In this document: positions 53,000 through 62,300 of the stretch, one piece after another
Numbering within the stretch: position 1 is the stretch's first letter
Layout of the letters: every line of letters starts with the position of its first letter
NCBI RefSeq assembly: GCF_020907985.1
Contig: NZ_JAJJPA010000011.1
Coordinates: forward strand, 62,001 to 126,000
Length of the DNA stretch: 64,000 nt
Source: Kitasatospora humi
Lineage (GTDB): Bacteria > Actinomycetota > Actinomycetes > Streptomycetales > Streptomycetaceae
Reading direction: 5' to 3'
Notes under the pieces: generated by a model
What the model was told of the DNA's origin: nothing
Database searches by the model: none
The model's input: the letters and a program-made list of their open reading frames with translations, nothing else
Made by a program: the position numbers and the translations under genes

Positions 53000-53594
53000 G
53001 TCGGTACCGGGGCCGCAGGAGGAGGACTTGCTCCCGGCCTCGGTCGCCACGGCGGTCAAGGTCGTGATCGTGGGCGGCTTCGGCGTCGGCAAGACGACCC
53101 TGGTCGGCTCCGTGAGCGAGATCCGGCCGCTGACCACCGAGGAGACGATGACGCAGGCCGGTGCGGGTGTCGACGACACAGCCGGCATCGAGCGCAAGAG
53201 CTTCACCACGGTCGCGATGGACTTCGGCAGGATCAGCATCAGCGACGAACTCGTGCTCTACGTGTTCGGCACCCCTGGACAGGAGCGGTTCTGGTTCCTG
53301 TGGAACGGGCTGTTCGAGGGGGCCCTCGGCGCGGTCGTGCTCGTGGACACCCGCAGGCTGGAGGTCAGCTTCGACGTGCTCGGCCGGCTGGAGGACCGCG
53401 GCGTGCCGTTCGTCGTCGCGACCAACGCCTTCCCGGGGTCCCCCGACCACCCCACCGAGGAACTGCGGGCCGCCCTCGACCTGCCCGCCGAAGTCCCGAT
53501 CGTGAGGTGCGACGCGCGCAGCCGAGAGTCCAGCCGCGACGTCCTGATGGCCCTGATGCGCTACCTGTACGACCTGTCCGCCCAGCCCGTGTGA
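52980..53594 (+). CDS. cvnD: Conservon small GTPase CvnD
   Basis: 204 residues of a Ras-like GTPase: G1 as VGGFGVGKTTLVGSVSEI, the switch I region with TTEETMTQAG, G3 as VFGTPGQERFWFLWNG, G4 as VVATNAFPG, and the final helix LMRYLYDLSAQPV. GTP binding is expected, and CvnB may stimulate hydrolysis. In streptomycetes conservons influence aerial growth and antibiotic production. Confidence 0.92.
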   Translation: MDFSGSESVPGPQEEDLLPASVATAVKVVIVGGFGVGKTTLVGSVSEIRPLTTEETMTQAGAGVDDTAGIERKSFTTVAMDFGRISISDELVLYVFGTPGQERFWFLWNGLFEGALGAVVLVDTRRLEVSFDVLGRLEDRGVPFVVATNAFPGSPDHPTEELRAALDLPAEVPIVRCDARSRESSRDVLMALMRYLYDLSAQPV

Positions 53595-53693
53595 CGCCCG
53601 CCGACCGAGCCGGCGACGGTCGTCGTCCATCGTCGCCCCACCCGTCCGCATCCCCCTGTTCGGGCGAACCGCCCCTGCCGACCCGGAGAATCC

Positions 53694-55148
53694 GTGACCA
53701 CCCAGCTTCCTGAGGACCCCTTTCCCACCCCGCCGCCCGGGTGCCCCGCCCACGCACGCCCTGACGGACTCCGGCGCCTCCACGGACCGGAAGCCGAGGC
53801 CGACCCGGCAGGCCTGTACGAGAAGCTGCGCGCCGAACACGGCGAAGTGGCACCCGTGCTGCTGCCCGACGACCTCCAGGCATGGCTGGTCCTCGGCCAC
53901 TCCGCCAACCTCACCGCGATGCGGACCCCCTCCCGGTTCTCCCGGGACTCCCGCCGTTGGACCGCCTTCCGCAGCGGCCTGGTCGCGCCGGACTCTCCGG
54001 TGATGCCGGTGGTCGCCTGGCAGCCGATCTGCGTGTTCGCGGACGGCGAGGAGCACCGCCGGCTGCGAGCGGCGGTCACCGACGCACTGAACCGCTTCGA
54101 CCGACGCGGGATCCGACGCTACGTCACCCGCTTCGCCGGCCAGTTGATCGAAGAGTTCAGCCAGGTCGGCCACGCCGATCTGGTCACCCAGTACGCCGAG
54201 CACCTGCCGATGCTGGTGATGACGCAACTGCTGGGGATGCCCGAAGAGTACGGGCCGCGGCTGGTCGAAGCCGCCCGCGACCTGCTCAAGGGCACCGAGA
54301 CGGCCGTCGCCAGCAACGAACACGTCGTGACCATCCTGCGCCGGACGATCGACCGCAAACGGGACCTGCCCGGCCACGACCTGGTGACCTGGCTGCTCCA
54401 CCACGAAGCCGGCCTCACGGACGACGAGGTGCTCGAGCACCTGCGGACGGTCCTGCTCGCCGCGAACGAGACGACCGTCAACCTGATCTCCGACACCCTG
54501 AAGGTCGTGCTCACCGACCGCCGCTTCCGCGCCCATCTGTCGGGCGGGCAGATGACCCTCCCCGACGTCCTGGACCAAGTCCTCTGGGACTCCCCACCGT
54601 TCCTGCTGATGGCAGGTCGCTGGGCCACCGGCGACACCGAACTCGGCGGCCAGCAGATCAAGGAGGGCGACATGCTCCTGCTCGGTCTGGCGGCCGGGAA
54701 CGTCGACCCGGCAGTCCGACCCGATCCCTCGAAGCCGCTCCTCGGCAACCGCGCGCACCTGTCCTTCGGCAGCGGCCCGCACGAGTGCCCCGGCCAGGAC
54801 ATCGGCAGGGCCATCGCCGAGACCGGCGTCGACAGCCTGCTCGCCCGCCTGCCGGATATCCAACTTGCCATCCCTGAGAACGAGTTGACCTGGACATCGT
54901 CCTGGATGAGCCGCCACCTGGTCGCCCTCCCGGTGCGGTTCACCCCGCAGCGCGGCACCGCGTCGCCGGTCACCACGCCGGGCGCGCCCAGCGTCCGGCC
55001 GACGGCACCGTCCGCACCGCCCACCACCCGGCCGTCCGCACCGGAGCCCGGGGGCGAGCCCCCTGCCGTCCCCCGGCAGCGGACCGGTTGGTGGGCCACC
55101 CGGATCAGCAGGTTCCGGCGCGGTGGAGGTGCGTCCGCTCGGCGGTAG
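53694..55148 (+). CDS. Conservon-linked cytochrome P450 lacking the ExxR motif
   Basis: 484 residues from GTG 53694. The heme loop is LSFGSGPHECPGQDIGR with the ligand Cys365. The I-helix has VLLAANETTVNLI in place of the usual AGxET. The K-helix reads DVLDQVLWDSPPF, so the otherwise universal ExxR is replaced by QVLW. A similar loss (EQSLW) is known in the CYP157 family of streptomycetes. The last 70 residues are Pro-rich and end in a basic patch (FRRGGGASARR), not part of the P450 fold. Its place after cvnABCD matches the RarE-type P450 partner; substrate and redox partner are unknown. Confidence 0.88.
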   Translation: MTTQLPEDPFPTPPPGCPAHARPDGLRRLHGPEAEADPAGLYEKLRAEHGEVAPVLLPDDLQAWLVLGHSANLTAMRTPSRFSRDSRRWTAFRSGLVAPDSPVMPVVAWQPICVFADGEEHRRLRAAVTDALNRFDRRGIRRYVTRFAGQLIEEFSQVGHADLVTQYAEHLPMLVMTQLLGMPEEYGPRLVEAARDLLKGTETAVASNEHVVTILRRTIDRKRDLPGHDLVTWLLHHEAGLTDDEVLEHLRTVLLAANETTVNLISDTLKVVLTDRRFRAHLSGGQMTLPDVLDQVLWDSPPFLLMAGRWATGDTELGGQQIKEGDMLLLGLAAGNVDPAVRPDPSKPLLGNRAHLSFGSGPHECPGQDIGRAIAETGVDSLLARLPDIQLAIPENELTWTSSWMSRHLVALPVRFTPQRGTASPVTTPGAPSVRPTAPSAPPTTRPSAPEPGGEPPAVPRQRTGWWATRISRFRRGGGASARR

Positions 55149-55159
55149 GGGGAAGAACC

Positions 55160-55200
55160 CGCCTGCCGGCCCGCGCCCCCGGCGACCGGACCGGCAGGCG
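55160..55200. terminator. Terminator after the conservon
   Basis: CGCCTGCCGG (55160-55169) and CCGGCAGGCG (55191-55200) form a perfect 10-bp stem 12 bases after the P450 gene. Confidence 0.65.
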
Positions 55201-55369
55201 ATGCCCGTGGCGCCGCGGGGAGCCGATGACGGCCCGGCACCGCCGGTTCCCTGATCGGCGTCGCCGCCCGCTCGACGACCCGGGAGCAGGCTCGGCCCGG
55301 AGCGGACTCGCACCCACGCGGTGAGGAGCCGGGCGGCCTCACTGTGACCGGACCGTCAGGCCGGCCACT

Positions 55370-55443
55370 GCTCCGCAGGGACCCGTGATCGCCTGGCCGT
55401 GTTGGTCACCGGCTCCGCAGGGACTGGCGATCGCCCGGCCGTG
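55370..55443. repeat. Imperfect 32-bp direct repeat
   Basis: gctccgcagggacccgtgat... at 55370-55401 and its near copy at 55412-55443 are offset by 42 bases and differ at about four positions. The roughly 400 bases from 55201 to 55598 hold no convincing gene apart from this repeat and GC-rich sequence. Confidence 0.65.
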
Positions 55444-55598
55444 CGTCGGAGCGCCGCGCCTGCGGGTGCGGTTCGGCGCGCCGCCGGCCGTCCCGCCGGG
55501 TCGAAGATCCGACTCCGCTCCGAGGCGGTCGCGTGCCGGTACCGTTGGGCGTCCGCTGATCTTCGGTGTCCGGGTAGCGCCGGCGCTACCATCCGGGT

Positions 55599-55835
55599 AT
55601 GGGCGAGTCGGCCGGTCACGGCGCGCCGTGGGGCAGTTGTCCGCGGTGCGGGCAGGCCCTGGTCCGCGACTGGCTGCCGCTGCAGGCTGGACCGGAGCTG
55701 GGGATCGCCATGCAGGGGCCGCCGGTCTGCCCGAGTTGCACGGCCGAGGAGGTCGAGGAGTACCTGGTCGTCTGGGAGCCGTCGCAGGGCGAGGGCGAGG
55801 ACGAGCACGAGCGCGAGGACGAGTGGGACGGCTGA
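55599..55835 (+). CDS. Small zinc-ribbon-like protein
   Basis: 78 residues with two CxxC knuckles, SCPRCG (Cys14, Cys17) and VCPSCT (Cys44, Cys47), spaced as in a four-cysteine zinc ribbon, then a strongly acidic tail (QGEGEDEHEREDEWDG). It may bind nucleic acid or a protein partner. No close family was recognised; the start is ATG 55599 without a strong ribosome-binding site. Confidence 0.65.
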   Translation: MGESAGHGAPWGSCPRCGQALVRDWLPLQAGPELGIAMQGPPVCPSCTAEEVEEYLVVWEPSQGEGEDEHEREDEWDG

Positions 55836-56045
55836 CCTTCCGGTCGTCCGGATCGGCACGGTCGAGCCCGTCAACCGCACCTGTTGGACGAGTGGGCCCA
55901 TCGAGGTCCGCGAGGGGGAGTGCGCGAGGTCTGGGCAGGGGTGGAGTGAGGTCTCTTCAGCGTTGGGCGAGCGGGCCACCGAGCTGATCAGGTGTCAGAC
56001 TGGACGGCAGAACCCGTCGAACGTGTGGACATAGGAGACCTGGGG

Positions 56046-56942
56046 ATGGCTTCTGACGAGTCGTCGGCGTTGCTGCCGGTCGAGCTGGACGCAGTGCCCG
56101 AGACCGCGCTGTGGACGCTCTACCAGCGTGCCGTGGAGGCCCGGCGGTCGGATGCGCTGCTGGATGACCCCAAGGCTGTGGAGCTGGTGGACCGGATCGA
56201 CTACCCGTTCGCCGAGAAGTTCGGCACCAGTGACCTCCAGGCGCAGATGCAGGCGGTGCGGGTGGCCTGCTTCGACCGGGAGATCGCGGACTTCCTGGCC
56301 CGGGAGCCTCGGGGCACCGTGGTCTGCCTGGGGGAGGGACTCGAGACCCACTACTGGCGGATTGACAACGGGCGCGCCCAGTGGCTGACCGTGGACCTGC
56401 CCGAGATGGTGGCCCTGCGTGAGCGCCTGCTCCCGCCCGGGCCGCGCCAGCGCTACCTGGCCGCCGACGCCACCGACCTGGCCACCTGGGCCGACCAGGT
56501 GGACCGCGGCCAGGAGGTTTTGGTGACGGCGCAGGGCTTGCTGATGTACCTCCCGCCGGCTCAGGTGCGGGCCTTGATCGCCGGCTGCGCCGAGCGGTTC
56601 CCGGGCGGCTCGCTGGTGCTGGATGCGGTGCCGCGTTGGTTCAGTCGCCTCACCGTGCGCGGAAAGCTGCGCAGCCGGGGCTACCGGGTGCCGCCGATGC
56701 CGTGGGGGATGGATGCGGGCGAGCGGGGCAAGCTGCGCACCGCCAGTCCCGCGGTGGTCGGGGTGCGGGGCGTGCGGCCGGTCGGTGGCCGAGGGATCTT
56801 CGGTTCCCTGCTGCCGCTGGCCCTGACCGTGCCGCCGCTCGCCGCCCGGCTGCCCTCGGTCACCGTACTCGACTTCGCCGAGCGGCCGGGCGGCGAGGAG
56901 CCGCAGCAGCAGGCGAACGGGCGGGACGCCGCGCACGCATAG
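56046..56942 (+). CDS. Class I SAM methyltransferase (LCM/PPM type)
   Basis: 298 residues of the leucine carboxyl methyltransferase-like family: TLYQRAVEARRSDALLDDPKAVELV near the N-terminus, GTVVCLGEGLETHYWRI as the SAM-binding region (a variant of the usual GCGLDTR), VDLPEMVALRERLL and VLVTAQGLLMYLPPAQV. In actinobacteria such enzymes methylate small molecules or protein carboxyl groups. The start ATG 56046 is preceded by GGAGACCTGGGG. It is not visibly part of the NRPS cluster, though only 3 kb from it. Confidence 0.82.
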   Translation: MASDESSALLPVELDAVPETALWTLYQRAVEARRSDALLDDPKAVELVDRIDYPFAEKFGTSDLQAQMQAVRVACFDREIADFLAREPRGTVVCLGEGLETHYWRIDNGRAQWLTVDLPEMVALRERLLPPGPRQRYLAADATDLATWADQVDRGQEVLVTAQGLLMYLPPAQVRALIAGCAERFPGGSLVLDAVPRWFSRLTVRGKLRSRGYRVPPMPWGMDAGERGKLRTASPAVVGVRGVRPVGGRGIFGSLLPLALTVPPLAARLPSVTVLDFAERPGGEEPQQQANGRDAAHA

Positions 56943-57339
56943 GGCCGGATGCATACCGGCCGGCCCGGCCGCCTTTCTGCGCGCACCGCACACGAGGAGG
57001 CCGCGCGGAGCGGGCGCCTGATCACCCGAGCCTTTCCTCGCCGACGCATGTGCGGGGACGAATGCGGCGACGTGTGCACGGCCGCAGGGCGGTCGCCACC
57101 GGGGCACGGGGCGCCGCCGGCCCGGCTCGTGAGCGTGCCGCAGCGATGGATCAGGAGGAGCACGCCGTCGATCGCCTCGTCCTGCCAGGACCACCTGGGA
57201 GATTCACCCGGACGGCCCACTGTCCGTGCGTGCGGTCCGGGGGCTGCCTACGGTCGTGTGAGGGCAGGAGGCTCAGGATGCCCCTGTCGCGAGTAGGAAG
57301 CGCAGGCTTGCGCGGCAACCACAACTGGAGGTGGTGGAT
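56943..57339. other. Intergenic region, nothing recognised
   Basis: About 400 bases with no convincing gene on either strand and no strong hairpin. It contains the ribosome-binding site GGAGG (57327-57331) of the next gene. Confidence 0.5.
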
Positions 57340-57672
57340 ATGGCCACCGCATCTGAGACCCCCGTCCTCGACACCCTCCTCGCCATGACCGCCGACTCGA
57401 TCGAGCGGTGCGGCCTGGCCCCCGACACGCTGGTCCTCGCCCGCATCGCGGCACTGGCGGCGATGGACGCCCCGGCCGTGTCGTACCTCGCGCACCTCGG
57501 ACCGGCGGTGCGGGAGCACATGACCGCGAGCCAGTTGCAGGACGTGCTCGTCGCGATCGCGCCGATCGTCGGCACCGCCCGGGTGATGTCGGCGGCGACC
57601 CACATCACCGAGGCGCTCGGGGTCGCCATCGCCGTGACGGACGCCGAGGCCGGGAGCTCGGGCGGCTTGTAG
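57340..57672 (+). CDS. Carboxymuconolactone decarboxylase/AhpD-like protein
   Basis: 110 residues, all-helical: LDTLLAMTADSIERCGLAPDTLVLARIAALAAM, YLAHLGPAVREHMTASQLQDVL and VGTARVMSAATHITEALGVAI, the pattern of small CMD-domain proteins. The peroxidase CxxC motif of AhpD is absent (one Cys only), so it is not an AhpD-type reductase; some such proteins help fold or dimerise partners. ATG 57340 is preferred over GTG 57331 because GGAGG lies 8 bases before it. Confidence 0.65.
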   Translation: MATASETPVLDTLLAMTADSIERCGLAPDTLVLARIAALAAMDAPAVSYLAHLGPAVREHMTASQLQDVLVAIAPIVGTARVMSAATHITEALGVAIAVTDAEAGSSGGL

Positions 57673-57693
57673 CCGCCCTGGTCCGGTGCCTTC

Positions 57694-57726
57694 GTGCGCC
57701 CGCGCCGGCACCCGGCGCGAGCGCAC
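57694..57726. terminator. Bidirectional terminator between convergent genes
   Basis: GTGCGC-CC-GCGCCGG (57694-57708) pairs with CCGGCGC-GA-GCGCAC (57712-57726): 13 base pairs with one internal bulge and a 3-base loop, between the AhpD-like gene and the prenyltransferase. Confidence 0.7.
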
Positions 57727-57738
57727 GCACCCGTGTGG

Positions 57739-58911
57739 TCAACCGGCTGGGCGGTAGGTGCCGGGGGCGAGGTAGACGGAGAAGCGCGAGGCGTCGCCGC
57801 CCCGGTAGGACAGGAAGTTCTGGGTCAGCGACTGGGTCAGCGGCCGGTCGGCGAGGTCGTCCAGCAGTCGGACGTAGCCGTCGGCCGCCGGGGAGCCCTC
57901 GGCGCGCAGGAAGGCGGCGACCCGGTCGCGGGCGGCCGCGTCGTGGTCGTGCACGGGGATCAGCGGGACGTAGATCGTCGCGCTCGGGAGGTCGTGCCGG
58001 GTGTCGAGGGTGAAGGTGGTGACCGGCGGTTTGCGCTGCCAGGCGGCGGCGTCGTGCGGACCGTTGATCTGCTGCAGTGCTCGGGCGAACAGACCGGGGA
58101 CGTGGTCGCGGGCTACCGCCGCCTTGGCGTCGATCTCAGACGCGCTCACCCCGGAGTGCGCCAGGTACAGCTGCACTCTGAACTCCTCGTCGCCCACCAG
58201 GTCCAGGGCGAGGGCGACCGGCTCGTGGCCCGGGTCGAAACGGCCGCCCAGGTGGTCGACGAGGGCGCGCCAAGGGCGTTCCAGGCCGAGGCGGAGCATG
58301 GCCTGCTCGGTGCGTGCGGCGGACTGCTCCCGGCCGGCCACCGCCGGGTTGACGAAGGCCTTGTACGCGGGTGGCGCGTCGGGCTGCCAAGCCACGGCGT
58401 GGGCGAAGGTGAAGAACCCCTGCGGGTCGTCCTCGGTGAAGAGGTCCTCGACGGCGAGCAGCCGGTCGATCGAGACGCCCGGCCGACCGGCGAGCCGCCG
58501 GGTGAAGGCCATCGCGTCGCGCATCCGGCTCATGGCGGTGCCGTCGCCGGGTGGCTCGATGGAGAGGCGGACGGCAGCGGTGGCGTCGTGCCAGGCGATC
58601 GACGGCTCGAAGGGCATGCCGTCGATGGAGACCCAGCAGGCGCGTTCCGGCGGCACGCCGACCGGGAGGCGCCCCCAGGGTTCGGTCAGGTCCTGGAGCA
58701 GGGCGAGGATCGACTCGCGGCTCTCGCCGGTGAGCCCGAGGCTCTGGTGGGCGCGCCAGACCCGGTCGCAGGCGACCTCGGCGAAGGTGTCGGTCAGCCG
58801 GTAGCGGGTGGAGTCGAAGCGTAACGGGCGTCCGATCATCTCGGGGATCACGCCGGTATCGGCGCTGAAGACGGCGGCTGCGGTGCCCGCCTCGAGGCTC
58901 TGGGGCTCCAT
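57739..58911 (-). CDS. ABBA-fold aromatic (indole-type, DMATS) prenyltransferase
   Basis: 390 residues resembling bacterial DMATS-like prenyltransferases: PWGRLPVGVPPERACWVSIDGMPFEPSIAW, VRLSIEPPGDG, PAYKAFVNPAVAGREQS, DLPSATIYVPLIPVHDHDAAARDRV and FSVYLAPGTYRP. The alternating strand pattern and basic/Tyr residues at strand ends shield the prenyl cation in this family. No DDxxD motif is present, as expected for ABBA enzymes. It transfers a dimethylallyl group to an aromatic acceptor, usually tryptophan or a tryptophan-containing peptide. It is divergent from the NRPS (459-base gap with a palindrome), so its acceptor is probably the NRPS product or a Trp building block. Confidence 0.85.
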   Translation of the reverse strand: MEPQSLEAGTAAAVFSADTGVIPEMIGRPLRFDSTRYRLTDTFAEVACDRVWRAHQSLGLTGESRESILALLQDLTEPWGRLPVGVPPERACWVSIDGMPFEPSIAWHDATAAVRLSIEPPGDGTAMSRMRDAMAFTRRLAGRPGVSIDRLLAVEDLFTEDDPQGFFTFAHAVAWQPDAPPAYKAFVNPAVAGREQSAARTEQAMLRLGLERPWRALVDHLGGRFDPGHEPVALALDLVGDEEFRVQLYLAHSGVSASEIDAKAAVARDHVPGLFARALQQINGPHDAAAWQRKPPVTTFTLDTRHDLPSATIYVPLIPVHDHDAAARDRVAAFLRAEGSPAADGYVRLLDDLADRPLTQSLTQNFLSYRGGDASRFSVYLAPGTYRPAG

Positions 58912-59011
58912 CGGGTCTCCGTGAGGTGTGTGGGGCGAGTGGGTCGGCCGAAGCGTGCGCGATCATCTCATCGGCGGCCGGTCCTGGTTCGTGCTTTGCC
59001 GAAAGGTCGAT

Positions 59012-59032
59012 TACCTGAGTGACCGTCAGGTA
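59012..59032. promoter_or_regulatory. Palindrome in the prenyltransferase/NRPS divergent region
   Basis: TACCTGA-N7-TCAGGTA is a perfect 7-bp inverted repeat, 100 bases upstream of the prenyltransferase start. It is the only clear palindrome in the 458-base gap (58913-59370) and is a candidate shared operator. A promoter could not be assigned; the rest of the gap shows no gene. Confidence 0.55.
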
Positions 59033-59370
59033 CGTGTTTCGGCCAAGCTGTTGCTCGAACGTAGCCGAATCGTCGCGTGCCCGGGCCTGCGCCGGGCGCG
59101 CAAGGTGCGGCTGGCGGAACGCGGTGGAGGCACGTCCCAGCCGCGCACACCTGGGGTGTTGCCCAGAGTCGCCACTCGAAGACGATCTGTGTGCGAGAAG
59201 TGCCGAAACCATGACCGCGCCCGAATGGATGGCGGCGATCTTTGGCATGATCCTGATTAGTCTTCGCGATCACCTGCCCGCCAGGCCGTCCGGTGTCCTG
59301 CCATGAGCCCTCGGCCGCCGGGCTGCCGTTGCCGCGTCCCGCAACGTCCGCGCAGAGGAGTTCTTGACCC

Positions 59371-62300
59371 GTGTCCGCCCAGCGCCCCTCTCAGCATCCA
59401 CTTCCACCGGTCCGCGGTCCGCTCGGTGAGACCCTGCCGGAGGCATTCCGCCGCCAGGTCGAACGCACGCCCGACGCGACCGCGCTGGTCAGTGACGGCA
59501 CAAGCCTGACGTACCGTCAGCTTGATGCCAGAGCTGAGGCGTTGGCCCACCGCCTGGTGGCCGCGGGAGCTGGCCCGGAGTCGGTCGTCGCGGTCCTGCT
59601 GGAGCGCTCGGCCGAGTTGGTGGTGGCGCTGCTCGCGGTCGCCAGGTCGGGCGGCTGCTACCTGCCGCTGGATCCGCGCCAGCCCGCCGCCCGGCTGGCC
59701 TGGCTGCTGGAGCAGACCGGTGCCCGGCTGCTGCTGGCCGCCGAGCCGCACCCGGCGGCCCAGGTCGGCCCCGGCCTGCCGGCGATCCCGGTGCCGCCCG
59801 TCGAGACCGAGCCGGAGGAACCGCCCACTGCCCTCGACGTGCCCGTCAGGCCGGGCCAGTTGGCGTACATCATGTTCACCTCCGGTTCGACCGGCACCCC
59901 CAAGGGAGTGGCGGTCACCCATGAGAACGTGGTCGGCCTGGCGCAGGACCCGTCGTTCCACGGTGGCGCCCACCGCCGCGTCCTGCTGCACTCGCCGCAC
60001 GCCTTCGACGCCTCGACGTACGAGCTGTGGGTGCCACTGCTGTCCGGTGGGACCGTGGTGGTCGCACCCGAGGGCGAGCTGGACGCGGCTGCCGTGGCCG
60101 ATGCCGTCAGCGGCGCGGGTGTCACCGCACTCTGGGTGACGGCCGGGCTGTTCGCCGTCCTGGCGGAGGAGGACCCGGGCTGCTTCACCGGCCTGCGCGA
60201 GGTGTGGACCGGCGGGGACGAAGTCCCGCCCGCCGCCGTACGCCGCGTGCTTGCGGCCTGCCCCGGAACGGCGGTCGGCAACGGCTACGGTCCCACCGAG
60301 ACCACCACGTTCGCCACCTGCCACCGGATGGCCGACGCCGACCGGATCGGCACCCGGGTGCCGATCGGCACCGCCATGGCCGGGATGCGCACGGCCGTCC
60401 TCGACCGACGCCTGCGCCCCGTCGCGCCGGGCGAGGTCGGCGAACTCCACGTCGGCGGTTCGGGCCTGGCCCGGGGCTACTGGGGGCGGCCCGGCCTGAC
60501 CGCCGAGCGGTTCGTCGCCGACCCCTACGGCGAGCCCGGCGCGCGGCTGTTCCGCACCGGCGACCTGGTGCGCCAAACCCCTTGCGGGGACTTGGAGTTC
60601 GTCGGCCGCGCCGACGACCAGGTGAAGATCCGCGGATTCCGGGTGGAACCCGGCGAGGTGGCGGCCGTGCTCGGCGGGCATCCCGAGGTGGCCCAGGCCG
60701 CCGTGGTGGTTGGCGCCGACCGCGCGGGGCAGAAACGGCTGCTCGCCTACGTGGTGCCGGCCGATCAGGGCCGTGCCCAGGAGCCCACCGACTCCGTGGC
60801 CGAATGGCAGGGGATCTACGACACCCTCTACCAGGGCGCCGCCGAGGCACGGCTCGGCGAGGACTTCTCGGGCTGGAACAGCAGTTACGACGGCGGGCCC
60901 ATCCCGCCGGACCAGATGCACGAGTGGCGGGAGGCCACCGTGGCCCGGATCCGCGAGCTGCGCCCGCGCCGGGTGCTGGAGATCGGCGTCGGAACCGGCC
61001 TGCTGCTGGCCCGGCTGGCCCGGGACTGCGAGGCCTACTGGGGCACCGACCTCTCCGGTCGGGTCGTCGAGGCACTGGGAGCGCTGGTGGCCCGCGACCC
61101 GGCGTTGGCCGGGCGGGTCGAGCTGCGCGCCCTCGCCGCCCACCGGACGGCCGAGCTGCCGCGCGACTACTTCGACACCGTCGTCATCAACTCGGTCACG
61201 CAGTACTTCCCGGACGGCCGCTACCTCGCCGAGGTGCTGGCCGGCGCGGTCGAGCTGCTGGTCCCCGGCGGCGCCCTCTTCGTCGGAGACGTACGGCAGT
61301 TGCGGCTGCTGCGCGCCTTCCACACCGACGTCCGGCTGCGTCGCCCGGAACTGCCGGCCGACCGCGCGGCGATCCGGGCGGCCGTCGAGCGTAACCTGGT
61401 GCGCGAGAAGGAGTTGCTGGTCGACCCGGCCTTCTTCACCGAGCTGGCGCACACCCTGCCCGAGGTCGAGGGCAGCGAGGTGCGGGTCAAGCGCGGTCGA
61501 TGCGTCAACGAGCTGACCCGCTACCGCTATGACGCGGTGCTCCGCAAGAAGGGGGCGGTGCCCGAAACCGCCCTGCCGGTCCGGGAACTGGTGTGGGGGC
61601 AGGACCTCAGCAGTCCCGCTGAGCTGACCGGCCGCCTCGGCCGCGCCGAAGAGCTGCGGGTCGTCGGGGTGCCGGACGAGCGACTGCGGCCGGTCATCCG
61701 GGCGTTGCGCGCGCTGGCGGACGAACAGTCCGACGGGGTACCGGTGTTGGGCGCCCGGGACGACGCCGAGGTCGACCAGGTGGAGGAGTTCCACCGGGTG
61801 GCCGAGAAACTGGGCCTGCGGGCCTCCATCTGCTGGTCGGCCACGGGCCCGGACACCCTTGAGGTCACCCTGACCGGCCGTCGTCCGGGCACCTGGGCCG
61901 ATGCACCACGGCCGACCGGGGCGCCGATCAGCTCGCTGGTCAACGCCCCGGCGAGCGCCCGGGACACCGGCGCGCTGCTGTCCTCGATCCGCGCCTACCT
62001 GCGCGACCGGCTGCCGGAGTACCTGCTGCCCGCCACGACGGTGGTCCTGGAGGCGCTGCCGCTGACGCCCAACGGCAAGGTGGACCGCCGGCGCCTGCCC
62101 GAGCCGGACGCCGGCGCCACCAGGAACGGGCGGGCCCCGCGCGACCCGATGGAACGGCTGCTCTGCGAGCTCTACGCCGACATCCTGGGCACCGGCGAGA
62201 TCGGCATCGACGACAGCTTCTTCGCGCTCGGTGGCCACTCCCTCTCCGCCACCAGGCTCAGCACCCGGCTGCGGTCGGCCCTCGGGGTGGAGCTGCCGGT

